From a bacterium (lineage in GTDB: Bacteria; Patescibacteriota; Dojkabacteria; GCA-002793355), in the NCBI GenBank assembly GCA_020853235.1, contig JADYZG010000029.1:1-64000 (forward strand): DNA of 64,000 bases. The letters are read 5' to 3'. Numbering within the stretch: position 1 is the first letter of the stretch; every line of letters begins with the position of its first letter. A program made the translations under genes and the position numbers. A model generated the notes under the pieces. That model was not told the origin of the DNA and did not search any database. It saw nothing but the letters and a program-made list of their open reading frames with translations. Positions 1-7,850 of the stretch are shown here, piece by piece.

Positions 1-3000
1 GGATTACCGCTTTCAGAAATTCCAGTTTTTAACCCAGAATTCGATTCACCGTTATTTCTACTCTTGTACTGTCAATCTAGACAAAAACGAATTCGGAAAA
101 AGCCAGAGAGGGAGAGTTTCCGTGGCCATGAAGGATTCTCCTCCGTATTCGAAGATTTTACAGAGTATCTATTAGATAACATTGTGACGGAGCTAGGAAT
201 AGGTGCAAGTCAGATAAAAGGCATCTGGAACAAAATCATTAAAGGATTCGCCTCGGAAATGGTTCACTCCAGAAACTACAAAGACAGGATAAGCTCACAT
301 AAGGCAAAAAAAATAGCCAAAGATAATTTGCCTAGCAGTGTTGATCCGTCACAGTTTTTGAGTGCACTCGAACATCACCACCTTATTATAAAGATGCCTC
401 GTTTCGGGAATAATGGCAACGTTAGTGGTTACGATTATCGATTTAGCTATCAGCGTTTCAGCGATCACCTAATCACGCGGTATTTACTCAATCAATATCC
501 CCAAAAAGATGGTACACAAAGATTATCAAGAGCGCTCTCGAAAAAGGGAGCTATTGGAAAACACTTATTAGAATACGAGTACAAAGGACTTATCGAGGCT
601 CTTTCCATCGAGATTCCAGAACGATATGGTGGTACTGAACTGATGTCTCTATGCCCCTGGGCGAGATCGTTCATAAAAAACGAGTTTCTAACAAGCATTA
701 TCTGGAGAAACCCCAAAGCATTTAATTTTGGAAAAGTAAGAGATTTAATCAACAAAGAAATTATTCCTTACGAAGAGGAGTACCAGCAGTTTATTTTGAC
801 TATTCTGAATGTTGCAAGTATCCCCAAACATCCATTCAACGCAGATCTGTTACACCAATATCTTTTCAAGTTAAGGATGCCCAAAAGAGACGGAACCTGG
901 TCTGTTTTTGTTGGTCGAGACTATCGAGATAAAGATGATGGACCAATTGCAAGAATTTTTCACTGGATCTTTTCTATATTGCCTCAAGTTAATATTTCCT
1001 ACGAACAAAAACGGCTTTTGGCGATTGTTATTACCTGGTTACTTACAACTTCTAATCGTGCTGTTAGAGATCGATCAACACGGGCTTTGTTAACTTTGTT
1101 AGATCAATCGGCCGACCTTATTCTTGAAGTGAATATGTTATTTCAAGATGTTGATGATCCCTATGTCGTCGAGCGCCTTTTTGCCACGACTTATGGCGCT
1201 TTATTACGCTCTCCGACCATGAACGATCCAAATCTCAAAGACCTTGGGGATATCGTCTATAAAAAAGTATTTTTAAAGCCAAACTCATTTACCTCTCACA
1301 TACTGATCAGAGACTATGCCAAAAGTATTATTGAGCTTTTAGTGACCAGAAATATCTACACTGTTCCTAGCGGTAAGAAAATTACTTCTACGTGTGGATT
1401 GAAATGGCCCTCTAGGATTCCAAGCCTAGGAGTACTAAGAAAGCGTTTCTACCCTTCACAGTTCAATTGGGAAAAATCTCCACTCCAAGAAAGAGGGGTT
1501 ATGAGTATATGGAACTCACTAGATGGAGGAATTCCTGACTTTTACAACTACATCATCAAACCTGCTATCAGGCATTGGTCAAAATACCGCATCGGAGCCA
1601 CCTTGCCTTTGTCCGCTCCACAAATTGAGAAGAAGTTTATTAGCACGTTGTCGCGACATCAATATCGCATCTATAAAAAACTAACCTCGATTCCTCCTAC
1701 AATCAATATTACCTTCACCTCAGATGAAACCCCAATGCTCAAAGAATTAGGAATAGATATTGAGGGACAAAATGACCGTAGACAAGAATATATCAAGTAC
1801 TATCAGAAGTTTATCAATACACTTGATCGCGAGCAAAATACTGATTATAAATTATTATCTTCACTAACAAGGAAAAAGGTTTCTGGGTGGCAGTGGTTTG
1901 ACCCCGAAATAGCCAAGAGGTGGATACTCAGTCAAACTTTCAAATATTATAATAAAAGTCTTCATGGAAGTTTTGATGGCGCATTAAAAAGTTTTTCTAG
2001 AGACTACCGTCAGGTAAATATACTAGAAAGACTTGGGAAAAAATATGAGTGGATTTCATTTCACCAACTATTAGGACTTCTCGCAGATAACTACCATTTC
2101 TCTGAATACTCCTATCAACAGGAAGAGTCTCAGTATAAGGGTGCTTGGCAGGTTGGCATACGAGATATTGACCCTACATGTATATTAGCGTCAAAGCCCA
2201 TTCCGACAATAAATATATTCTCAAAGCCACCTACCCGATTAGTGCCAAACCCCAAATGGATACGGTTAATAAGCGACCTCCCTGATCCAAAAATATTGCT
2301 TAGCCTAACAGATCAGTCAAATAAAGAATGGTATCTACTTCATAGTTACTTTTCTTGGAGAGATAAGCTCGACGAAGAAACAAGCAAGAAGGAGATTACC
2401 TACTTTATGCATGCTTTCATTACCCCACGAGCAGGAAGTGTTGCGTTCGCTCGTAAATTAAACACCTATCCTATCCAATCAGATTGGAATTCCTATTTGC
2501 AGACGAGTCGATTGTACGAAGATTGTTTCCTACGAGAGTACCCATACTCCAGTGTTTACGAATCCGTGTATTCAGATGAAGCTCAAGGTATCTCACCTTG
2601 GATCAAGGATTTTGGCGAAAGGCATAAGCTTCCTTGCCCTGTTGTTAAAACTGCATTTGAATACTCTTCATCACTAGCTTCTAGAGACAACTCTACCGAT
2701 GAAAACTTCAGTATATTTATTCCAAGCCCTGGAATAATCAAACTACTAGGATTGAGTCACTCCACTAAAGACGGACTTTGGGCTGATAGTAACGGCGATA
2801 TTGTTTGTACTGATCTATCGGTCACGAAATGTGGACCAAGTTCATTAGCAATTAACAAAAGTACCTTGCTTGCGTACCTAGTAGAAAAAGATTTAGCTGT
2901 AGTATGGTCCTTTTATGGAGAAAAAATGCTATTAAGCAATACTTCCAACGCCATCGGGGAATTCATCGGTAGTTATATATTAACAGGAGATGGCATAATT

Positions 3001-3036
3001 TCGGGGAAATTTCACAGAGTAAAAAGGTCAGATTAG
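1..3036 (+). CDS. Large STAND/NACHT-like NTPase, C-terminal part (probable antiphage sensor)
   Basis: Frame 1 is open from the first base, so the N-terminus and any Walker A/B core lie left of the window; 1011 residues are visible. The first residues include NPEFDSPLFLLLYCQ (bases 31-75), resembling the NPLFLxLxC motif that follows the NTPase core in large Avs/NACHT-type defence proteins. RFSYQRFSDHLI (from base 439) also fits that family. The rest is a long, mostly helical region without recognisable catalytic motifs, as expected for a target-sensing C-terminal half. It ends 9 bases inside the convergent XRE gene. Family membership is from recalled motif similarity; the exact subfamily and partner genes cannot be judged here. 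Confidence 0.65.
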   Translation, partial: GLPLSEIPVFNPEFDSPLFLLLYCQSRQKRIRKKPERESFRGHEGFSSVFEDFTEYLLDNIVTELGIGASQIKGIWNKIIKGFASEMVHSRNYKDRISSHKAKKIAKDNLPSSVDPSQFLSALEHHHLIIKMPRFGNNGNVSGYDYRFSYQRFSDHLITRYLLNQYPQKDGTQRLSRALSKKGAIGKHLLEYEYKGLIEALSIEIPERYGGTELMSLCPWARSFIKNEFLTSIIWRNPKAFNFGKVRDLINKEIIPYEEEYQQFILTILNVASIPKHPFNADLLHQYLFKLRMPKRDGTWSVFVGRDYRDKDDGPIARIFHWIFSILPQVNISYEQKRLLAIVITWLLTTSNRAVRDRSTRALLTLLDQSADLILEVNMLFQDVDDPYVVERLFATTYGALLRSPTMNDPNLKDLGDIVYKKVFLKPNSFTSHILIRDYAKSIIELLVTRNIYTVPSGKKITSTCGLKWPSRIPSLGVLRKRFYPSQFNWEKSPLQERGVMSIWNSLDGGIPDFYNYIIKPAIRHWSKYRIGATLPLSAPQIEKKFISTLSRHQYRIYKKLTSIPPTINITFTSDETPMLKELGIDIEGQNDRRQEYIKYYQKFINTLDREQNTDYKLLSSLTRKKVSGWQWFDPEIAKRWILSQTFKYYNKSLHGSFDGALKSFSRDYRQVNILERLGKKYEWISFHQLLGLLADNYHFSEYSYQQEESQYKGAWQVGIRDIDPTCILASKPIPTINIFSKPPTRLVPNPKWIRLISDLPDPKILLSLTDQSNKEWYLLHSYFSWRDKLDEETSKKEITYFMHAFITPRAGSVAFARKLNTYPIQSDWNSYLQTSRLYEDCFLREYPYSSVYESVYSDEAQGISPWIKDFGERHKLPCPVVKTAFEYSSSLASRDNSTDENFSIFIPSPGIIKLLGLSHSTKDGLWADSNGDIVCTDLSVTKCGPSSLAINKSTLLAYLVEKDLAVVWSFYGEKMLLSNTSNAIGEFIGSYILTGDGIISGKFHRVKRSD

Positions 3037-3246
3037 ATCATCTACCTTTACCTTATATAATATTGCTAATTCTTTGAGTAATACCACATCCACCCTACGT
3101 TGCCCTGATTCGACTTTCGAAATAAACGACTGAGTTCTTCCAATACTCTGTGCAACCTGCTTCTGTGTTAATCCAGCTTTTTCACGAGCCTTAACTAGCT
3201 TCTCAACAACTTGAGAGTGTTCGCTTGAATAGATAGTTTTCTTCAT
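3028..3246 (-). CDS. XRE/HTH_3 family transcriptional repressor, small
   Basis: A 72-residue protein that is almost entirely a Cro/C1-type helix-turn-helix: LVKAREKAGLTQKQVAQSIG then RTQSFISKVESGQRR, followed by VDVVLLKELAILYKVKVDDLI, the classic fifth helix. Such proteins act as dimers on palindromic operators. A set of GGAATA/TATTCC palindromes lies directly upstream (3251-3317), between this gene and the divergent DUF4352 gene, so autoregulation and control of the rightward genes is likely. Its 3' end overlaps the end of the convergent STAND gene by 9 bases. A role as island repressor is inferred from position. Confidence 0.85.
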   Translation of the reverse strand: MKKTIYSSEHSQVVEKLVKAREKAGLTQKQVAQSIGRTQSFISKVESGQRRVDVVLLKELAILYKVKVDDLI

Positions 3247-3250
3247 AATT

Positions 3251-3317
3251 TTGGAATATTGACTTCCTCTGGATTTATATTAATATTCCAATATGGGATA
3301 TTCCAAATGGAATACCC
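3251..3317. promoter_or_regulatory. Palindromic operator array for the XRE repressor
   Basis: In the divergent intergenic region TTGGAATATT (3251-3260) and AATATTCCAA (3282-3291) form a perfect 10-base inverted pair. Immediately right, GGGATATTCC (3295-3304), AAAT, GGAATACCC (3309-3317) form a second palindrome with one extra base. The shared half-site is GGAATA. Binding by the adjacent XRE protein is inferred. Confidence 0.65.
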
Positions 3318-3347
3318 GATTAGTTAAAATTACATAAACATCCTTAT

Positions 3348-3941
3348 ATGGATCAATCACAAACACCTCCCAAAAAGAGGAACCCTATCATTACTATCCT
3401 TGTTGTACTTGGAGCAATTTTTGCTTTATGTGCAATATCTGGATTAGCGGGAATAGGAGGAGTAGCTAATCAAGTATCAAAGAACGCCGAGGAAACAAAA
3501 AGTAAAGATCAAACTGCTTGGGAGAATCCAGCAAAACTCAAAGAGGCAGTAACCGTTAAGGATGTAACGTGGACGGTCCAAACGGCTCAGAATCTAGGAA
3601 GTAAGTTAAAAACGAAGTATCCTAGCTTCGACAAGGACTGCGTCGCGAATTCGGGCAAATTTATCAAAATCACCTTCAAAGTAAAAAACAACTATAAGGA
3701 GATGAAGTCACTAACAAACATTGATCTTGTTGATGACCAAAAGAGGTCGTATATTCGATCATCGGAAGTAAGTAACTGCGTGAGCGACGAACTTTATATA
3801 CTAGACAATATAAATCCAGGTATAGAAAAGACTTATACAGCAGTATATGAAGTTCCTTCAGACGCAAAAGGACTCAAAGCAAAGGTCGGTGATCTAGATT
3901 TGCTAGGTAATGAGTACAAGTATATAGAACTCGGCTTGTAG
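3348..3941 (+). CDS. DUF4352 domain membrane-anchored protein
   Basis: 197 residues. A proline/lysine-rich cytoplasmic start is followed by one transmembrane helix (about residues 13-38, PIITILVVLGAIFALCAISG). The outside domain (about 65-195) has the DUF4352 layout: a beta-rich immunoglobulin-like fold with KFIKITFKVKNNYKE and the terminal GDLDLLG region. Two cysteines (DKDCV and SNCV) could form a disulfide. DUF4352 proteins are small surface or lipoprotein-like proteins of unknown role, frequent on plasmids and integrated elements of Gram-positive bacteria. It is divergent from the XRE gene across the operator array. Confidence 0.7.
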   Translation: MDQSQTPPKKRNPIITILVVLGAIFALCAISGLAGIGGVANQVSKNAEETKSKDQTAWENPAKLKEAVTVKDVTWTVQTAQNLGSKLKTKYPSFDKDCVANSGKFIKITFKVKNNYKEMKSLTNIDLVDDQKRSYIRSSEVSNCVSDELYILDNINPGIEKTYTAVYEVPSDAKGLKAKVGDLDLLGNEYKYIELGL

Positions 3942-4014
3942 CATCTGTATAATATATACAGAAGGGTCGGGATTTACTTGACTTTCCGTAAAGCTTGCGT
4001 AGAATTGTACATAT

Positions 4015-4827
4015 ATGAACAGTTCTACGCAGCGACAAATTACGAAACAGATCCCCGAGAGCAAAAATCCAGGAGTAGCTGATTTCATGCGAAGTCTGAC
4101 TTACCAGCACTACTCATCTACGCTAAACTCGCATATTGGTGGAGTTAAAATCACAAGTATTAGTTATCGTCGAATTAGCCATTGGGCAAAGAAGGGCATT
4201 TTAACGTATACCCATCTGAAAAAAGAATCAGGATGGAAAACTTTTACCGCCAGAGAGCTTATTTGGATTAGAATAATCGAGGAACTCCGCAAGATGGAGG
4301 TAAGTATCCCAATGATTGGCAGAATTTACAAGGACATTTTTGGTGATCCCAAGAGAACACAGCTTTTTGACTTGTACATAATGTTCAGTCTTACTGGTAA
4401 CAGGATTCACCTTATCGTTTCCCAAAATGGGGAATGCGAATTTGCCAATGCACAAGAATTAAACCTCTACGTCGATACAGGCGACTTCCCAACGAATTAT
4501 ATCTCTATCGACTTAGGGAGTATCTCTCGACAGATACTTCAACATTCTAATAAAAAAGCCCTTCCATCTTTACTTGTCCCATTGCACGATGATGAAGCAC
4601 GCCTAGTCGAAAGCATTAATGAAATGGCAAATCAAACTATATCAGTCGAAATTGAAAATGGCGGAATAAAACGCCTTATCAAAGCTAGAGACAATGATGA
4701 ACTAAAGCAAGAAATTCAGGCTCTCGTCACCAAATACTACCCTAAGGGAGCTTGGGGAGAAATCGAAATCAAAATTAAAGAAGGACGTGCTGATCGAGTA
4801 ATTGAGAGTACGTCTAAGAAGATTTAA
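4015..4827 (+). CDS. MerR-like HTH protein of the island
   Basis: 270 residues. Residues about 40-100 look like a MerR-type winged helix: ISYRRISHWAKKGILTY, then GWKTFTARELIWIRIIEELRKM and SIPMIGRIYKDIF. The remaining 170 residues match nothing I recognise; no classical metal-binding cysteines are visible. A short basic N-terminal extension precedes the HTH. It lies just upstream of the helper ORF and serine recombinase, so it may regulate integration/excision (MerR-like folds also occur in excisionases) or element maintenance. That role is inferred from position only. Start at ATG 4015; the region before it is AT-rich with no clear Shine-Dalgarno. Confidence 0.6.
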   Translation: MNSSTQRQITKQIPESKNPGVADFMRSLTYQHYSSTLNSHIGGVKITSISYRRISHWAKKGILTYTHLKKESGWKTFTARELIWIRIIEELRKMEVSIPMIGRIYKDIFGDPKRTQLFDLYIMFSLTGNRIHLIVSQNGECEFANAQELNLYVDTGDFPTNYISIDLGSISRQILQHSNKKALPSLLVPLHDDEARLVESINEMANQTISVEIENGGIKRLIKARDNDELKQEIQALVTKYYPKGAWGEIEIKIKEGRADRVIESTSKKI

Positions 4828-4831
4828 AAGA

Positions 4832-4897
4832 CTGGAAGGACCAGCGCTTAACATACAACTAGGCGAGATAAAACCATCGGAAGGACCGAGGGCTCGC
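4832..4897 (+). promoter_or_regulatory. Twin hairpins with identical AAGGA loops upstream of the recombinase module
   Basis: CTGG (4832-4835), AAGGA loop, CCAG (4841-4844) and TCGG (4877-4880), AAGGA loop, CCGA (4886-4889) form two stem-loops. Stem sequences differ but loops are identical. The second is nested in an outer stem GCGAG (4863-4867)/CTCGC (4893-4897). ANGGA in a loop is the known CsrA/RsmA recognition pattern. Whether this organism has CsrA is unknown. Confidence 0.4.
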
Positions 4898-4914
4898 ATT
4901 TAGCAGGAGACGAT

Positions 4915-5076
4915 ATGTTATCTATAGCTAGATGTAGAGCTCTACTTAAGGAGCACAAATTAACGGATCAACAGATAGAAAAAGTACGAGACTTAATCTA
5001 TTTAATTGCCAATACAACATTGGAAACTTACTTAAACAAGAAAGAACATGCAACGCTTGAGAAGCGAACTAAATGA
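4915..5076 (+). CDS. Small helical protein upstream of and overlapping the serine recombinase gene
   Basis: A 53-residue ORF starting MLSIARCRALLKEH and ending LEKRTK. The protein is polar and predicted helical, with a TDQQIEKVRDLIYLIANTTLE core. It resembles, from memory, the short ORFs that commonly precede serine recombinases in CPR elements (pattern: helix, (S/T)DEQI, helix). AGGAG at 4904-4908 sits 6 bases before the ATG, a good Shine-Dalgarno and unlike most chromosomal genes in this window. It overlaps the recombinase start by 29 bases, so the two are probably translationally coupled. A role in integration is inferred from position. Confidence 0.55.
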   Translation: MLSIARCRALLKEHKLTDQQIEKVRDLIYLIANTTLETYLNKKEHATLEKRTK

Positions 5077-6748
5077 AACACACGCAATAATATATGCTCG
5101 TGTCTCATCAAAGCAGCAAGTCACGGAGGGGCATGGTCTAGAAAGCCAAGAACACAGATGCAGACAATATGCAGAGCAAAATGGGTATTTGGTTGAAGCG
5201 ATATTTAAAGATGATATTTCTGGTGCAGCAAGAGAAAGAGATGGCATGGGGGCACTACTAGATTACGTTGAGAAGAACGCACTGCAGAAATACGTCGTCA
5301 TTATTGATGATCTAAAGCGTTTTGCGAGAGACTTGAAAGTTCACCTGGTACTTAGAGGCATTTTAAGAAAACTGGGGGTTGAGCTAAGAAGTCCAAATTT
5401 CAATTTCGACGATAGCCCAGAAGGAGAGCTATCTGAAAATATTACAGCCTGTATGGCAGAGTACGAAAGAAAATCGAATCGCCGTCAGGTAATACAAAAA
5501 CAAAAAGCAAGGTTAGAAAGTGGCTACTGGACATTTGACTTTCCTCCAGGACTAATGTTTCAAAAGACACATTTCCACGGAAAGATATTGGTTCCTGATC
5601 CAGAGAAGATGGATGTAGTTATCCGTTTATTTGAGGGCTTCGACACGGGAAAATTCATCACACAAGCCGATTGCACTAGATATCTTAGATCGGTCGGGTT
5701 TTACCATCGAAGATTACCTAAAAAGCAATATCAACAACAGGTAAGGCGTATTCTAACTAACCCACTCTACGCAGGTTACCTGGAGTTGCCGCAATGGGGA
5801 GTTCCCTTGATGAAAGCCGCACATGACGGAATCATTCCAAAAGATTTGTTTGACCGTGTACAGAGGAAGCTTAAATACCAAGATAGACACACACCGAAGT
5901 TTAGACGAGGCTATAGAAATAACGAATTTCCGCTTCGCGGCGACTTACTATGCAAATATTGTGGCACATCTATGACAGGGAGTTTTAATACAGGACGGAA
6001 CGGTCCTGTCGCAAATTATCATTGCAAGAATCAAAACTGTCCTTACAAAGGCAAGTCGAATAATAGAGATCTGACACATAGCAGATTCCTCGACTATCTG
6101 GCTCAAATACGAGCGACTAACGACATAATTGAGTTAACAAAGGCAATAGCACTTGACGCTTTTAATACTAAGAAGAACATGCTCGATTTAGAAGGTAATT
6201 CGCTCAAAACAAAGCTAGAAAAACTGGAGGAAGCGAAATCTCAGCTGATGGCAAAGTATCGAATTACTAATAACCCGATTCTCATCAAAGAGCTTGAGTA
6301 TGAAATTGAAAAAGTAGTTAATGAAATGAATGGACTTAAAGATAACCTAGAGGAACAGAAAGAAGAATTTGAGCAAATTGATATTGGAACCGCGCTCACT
6401 GAAATACTAGAATTTGTTAGAGATCCCGCAAATGCGTGGTCTTCTGGTGACTATCAGAAGAAAAAGGCCGTCACCGCACTAGTCTTTGAGGTCCCTCCGA
6501 CATACGAGCGTGAAAACGGTATTGGAACCGCTACATTAAGCCCATTATTCGAGCTTATGCAGACATTAAAAACTGGAAATGTACAGCAAGTGGAGGTGAG
6601 GGGAATCGAACCCCTGTTCAGCTATTTTCTAAAAGAAGTTTCTCCCAAGACAGCCCAGGTTGCATACTGGAATTCGCCTAAAATCCGGACGAAAAAGCGA
6701 AAACCGCCTCCACATGTACAATGTCATCATCTCAGAAGAACTAGATGA
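5048..6748 (+). CDS. Large serine recombinase (integrase) whose 3' end runs into antisense ssrA
   Basis: 566 residues. The resolvase domain (about 13-155) has YARVSSKQQ with the nucleophilic Ser20 and downstream arginines (DDLKRFARDL). A Recombinase domain follows (about 165-290), then a zinc ribbon (LLCKYCGTSM, HCKNQNCPYKG) and a coiled coil (about 385-450), the standard large-serine-integrase layout. The last about 52 residues (from QVEVRGIEPL) are translated from the antisense strand of the tmRNA gene, so the natural C-terminus in the excised element probably differs. The enzyme presumably catalysed insertion at ssrA. The start at ATG 5048 overlaps the 53-residue ORF. Confidence 0.9.
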   Translation: MQRLRSELNETHAIIYARVSSKQQVTEGHGLESQEHRCRQYAEQNGYLVEAIFKDDISGAARERDGMGALLDYVEKNALQKYVVIIDDLKRFARDLKVHLVLRGILRKLGVELRSPNFNFDDSPEGELSENITACMAEYERKSNRRQVIQKQKARLESGYWTFDFPPGLMFQKTHFHGKILVPDPEKMDVVIRLFEGFDTGKFITQADCTRYLRSVGFYHRRLPKKQYQQQVRRILTNPLYAGYLELPQWGVPLMKAAHDGIIPKDLFDRVQRKLKYQDRHTPKFRRGYRNNEFPLRGDLLCKYCGTSMTGSFNTGRNGPVANYHCKNQNCPYKGKSNNRDLTHSRFLDYLAQIRATNDIIELTKAIALDAFNTKKNMLDLEGNSLKTKLEKLEEAKSQLMAKYRITNNPILIKELEYEIEKVVNEMNGLKDNLEEQKEEFEQIDIGTALTEILEFVRDPANAWSSGDYQKKKAVTALVFEVPPTYERENGIGTATLSPLFELMQTLKTGNVQQVEVRGIEPLFSYFLKEVSPKTAQVAYWNSPKIRTKKRKPPPHVQCHHLRRTR

Positions 6749-7012
6749 TAAATCGGCATGCACCTTATTACTCCTGACTCTTCGCTTGGCATGCAAAGGA
6801 GGAAAAGTCAGTTATGTCTATATTAGACAAATGAGAGTGCAGCCTTTGGAGTTGAAACGACTGAAGCAAAAGCCTTAATCGATCCGTTCACAAAAGATGC
6901 AAGCTTCTCAGAAAGGTTTTGTTTGGCACTTTATGTGCTTTGAGAGTTTTACGGGATATCAGCCCGCTTGGCTACTTCTTTCAACGAACAACCGTCTAAA
7001 CCGATCACCCCC
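6591..7012 (-). ncRNA. ssrA: tmRNA (transfer-messenger RNA)
   Basis: The 5' end GGGGGTG (7012-7006) pairs over 7 bases with CACCTCC (6598-6592), followed by discriminator A (6591); CCA is not encoded. The 5' part GATCGGTTTAGACGG and the T-arm CAGGGGTTCGATTCCCCT are typical of the tRNA-like domain. By comparison with the conserved region before known resume codons, the tag frame begins GCC AAA CAA AAC (A-K-Q-N) and stays open for 34 codons to TAA, ending AALSFV. A pseudoknot-like pairing CTGACT/AGTCAG follows directly. tmRNA with SmpB rescues stalled ribosomes. The 422-nt length is slightly above average. Two rightward ORFs over this region are shadows. Confidence 0.92.
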
Positions 7013-7038
7013 TTTAAAGTTTGGTCGGAGACAATGTA

Positions 7039-7068
7039 ATTATACCATTTTTATGCCAAAAACTTCAA
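7039..7068 (-). promoter_or_regulatory. ssrA promoter
   Basis: Minus strand: TTGAAG (7068-7063), 18 bases, then extended -10 TGG-TATAAT (7047-7039). Transcription would start about 20 bases before the mature tmRNA 5' end at 7012. A divergent extended -10, TGG-TATAAT (7075-7083, plus), serves the ZIP gene. Confidence 0.7.
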
Positions 7069-7109
7069 TCTACGTGGTATAATGAAGCATTAATTAATCC
7101 GTAAATTCC

Positions 7110-7850
7110 GTGTCAAACTTTATTCAGGCAATTCTTGGTGTTCTCGCAGTGAGTAGTATTCCACTTGTTGGTTTATTGAGTTTAGCAGTCTCGAAGAAAA
7201 AGTTAGATAATTATAGCCATTGGTTAGTAAGTTTTGCGGTAGGTGCTTTACTTGGTAATGCGCTTCTTCATCTGATTCCTGAGGTATTTGAAGAATCTAC
7301 AACGCCAACGTTATCTGGCGCCCTAATTATCCTAGGTGTCCTGTTGTTTTATGCATTAGAACAGTTTCTTCGTTGGCATCATAGTCACGATGCTGCTGAT
7401 ACAAAGAAGCCAGTCGCGGTTATGAGTATTATTGGGGATTCTGTACACAATTTCTTGGATGGTTTATTGATTGCAGGAAGTTTTTTGGTAAATCCAGCGA
7501 TTGGTTGGACAACAGTTATTGCGGTTATCCTCCACGAAATACCTCAAGAAATTGCAGATTTCAGTATTCTTTTACATGCAGCATGGCCGATAGGCAAGAT
7601 TGTCCTTGTTAATGTTCTTTCGGGAATGCTTGCACTTCTTGGAGTAGTGGTTGGTTTTGTAATCAATGCAAACTTTGAAAGTTTTGCTCTTGTTTCTCTT
7701 TCAATAACCGCGGGAGGGTTTATTTATATCGCTTGTGCAGACTTGATTCCAAATTTGCACAAGAAAGGAGGCGGGAACGTGAAGCAGGGAATTACACAAC
7801 TTATTATTATTGGATTGGGTGTTTTAGTCTCAGCAATTGGGACACTATAA
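7110..7850 (+). CDS. ZIP family divalent metal (zinc/iron) transporter
   Basis: 246 residues with about 7-8 hydrophobic helices. The two metal-site helices are intact: HNFLDGLLIAG (TM4) and HEIPQEIADFSIL (TM5), the HNxxD and HExPxE signatures of ZIP proteins. A histidine-rich cytoplasmic loop (RWHHSHDAADTKK, about residue 90) sits between TM3 and TM4 as in the family. It moves Zn2+ or similar metals into the cytosol. Start is GTG 7110; the preceding in-frame codon run is closed by TAA at 7095-7097. The extended -10 at 7075-7083 gives a roughly 20-base leader. It overlaps the convergent UbiA gene by 6 bases. Confidence 0.88.
   Translation: MSNFIQAILGVLAVSSIPLVGLLSLAVSKKKLDNYSHWLVSFAVGALLGNALLHLIPEVFEESTTPTLSGALIILGVLLFYALEQFLRWHHSHDAADTKKPVAVMSIIGDSVHNFLDGLLIAGSFLVNPAIGWTTVIAVILHEIPQEIADFSILLHAAWPIGKIVLVNVLSGMLALLGVVVGFVINANFESFALVSLSITAGGFIYIACADLIPNLHKKGGGNVKQGITQLIIIGLGVLVSAIGTL

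Larger units (their letters stand above)
1..6590. mobile_element. Right part of an integrated island in the 3' end of ssrA
   Basis: A block of non-housekeeping genes (STAND NTPase, XRE repressor, DUF4352 protein, MerR-like regulator, helper ORF, large serine recombinase) ends exactly where the tmRNA 3' end begins at 6591. The recombinase reading frame continues into the antisense of the tmRNA, giving the telltale translation VRGIEPL. The ssrA 3' end is a well-known target for integrative elements. The other junction lies left of the window, so the total size is unknown. No second copy of the tmRNA 3' end was seen inside the window. Integration is inferred from this layout, not shown by two visible att sites. 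Confidence 0.75.

Noticed and set aside
6660-7082. Rightward ORFs at 6660-6878 and 6897-7082
   Set aside because: They lie on the antisense strand of the tmRNA gene and its promoter; no protein-like features.
7082-7093. ATG at 7082 as leaderless start for the ZIP gene
   Set aside because: It reads ATG AAG CAT TAA and closes at once; GTG 7110 begins the family-like sequence.
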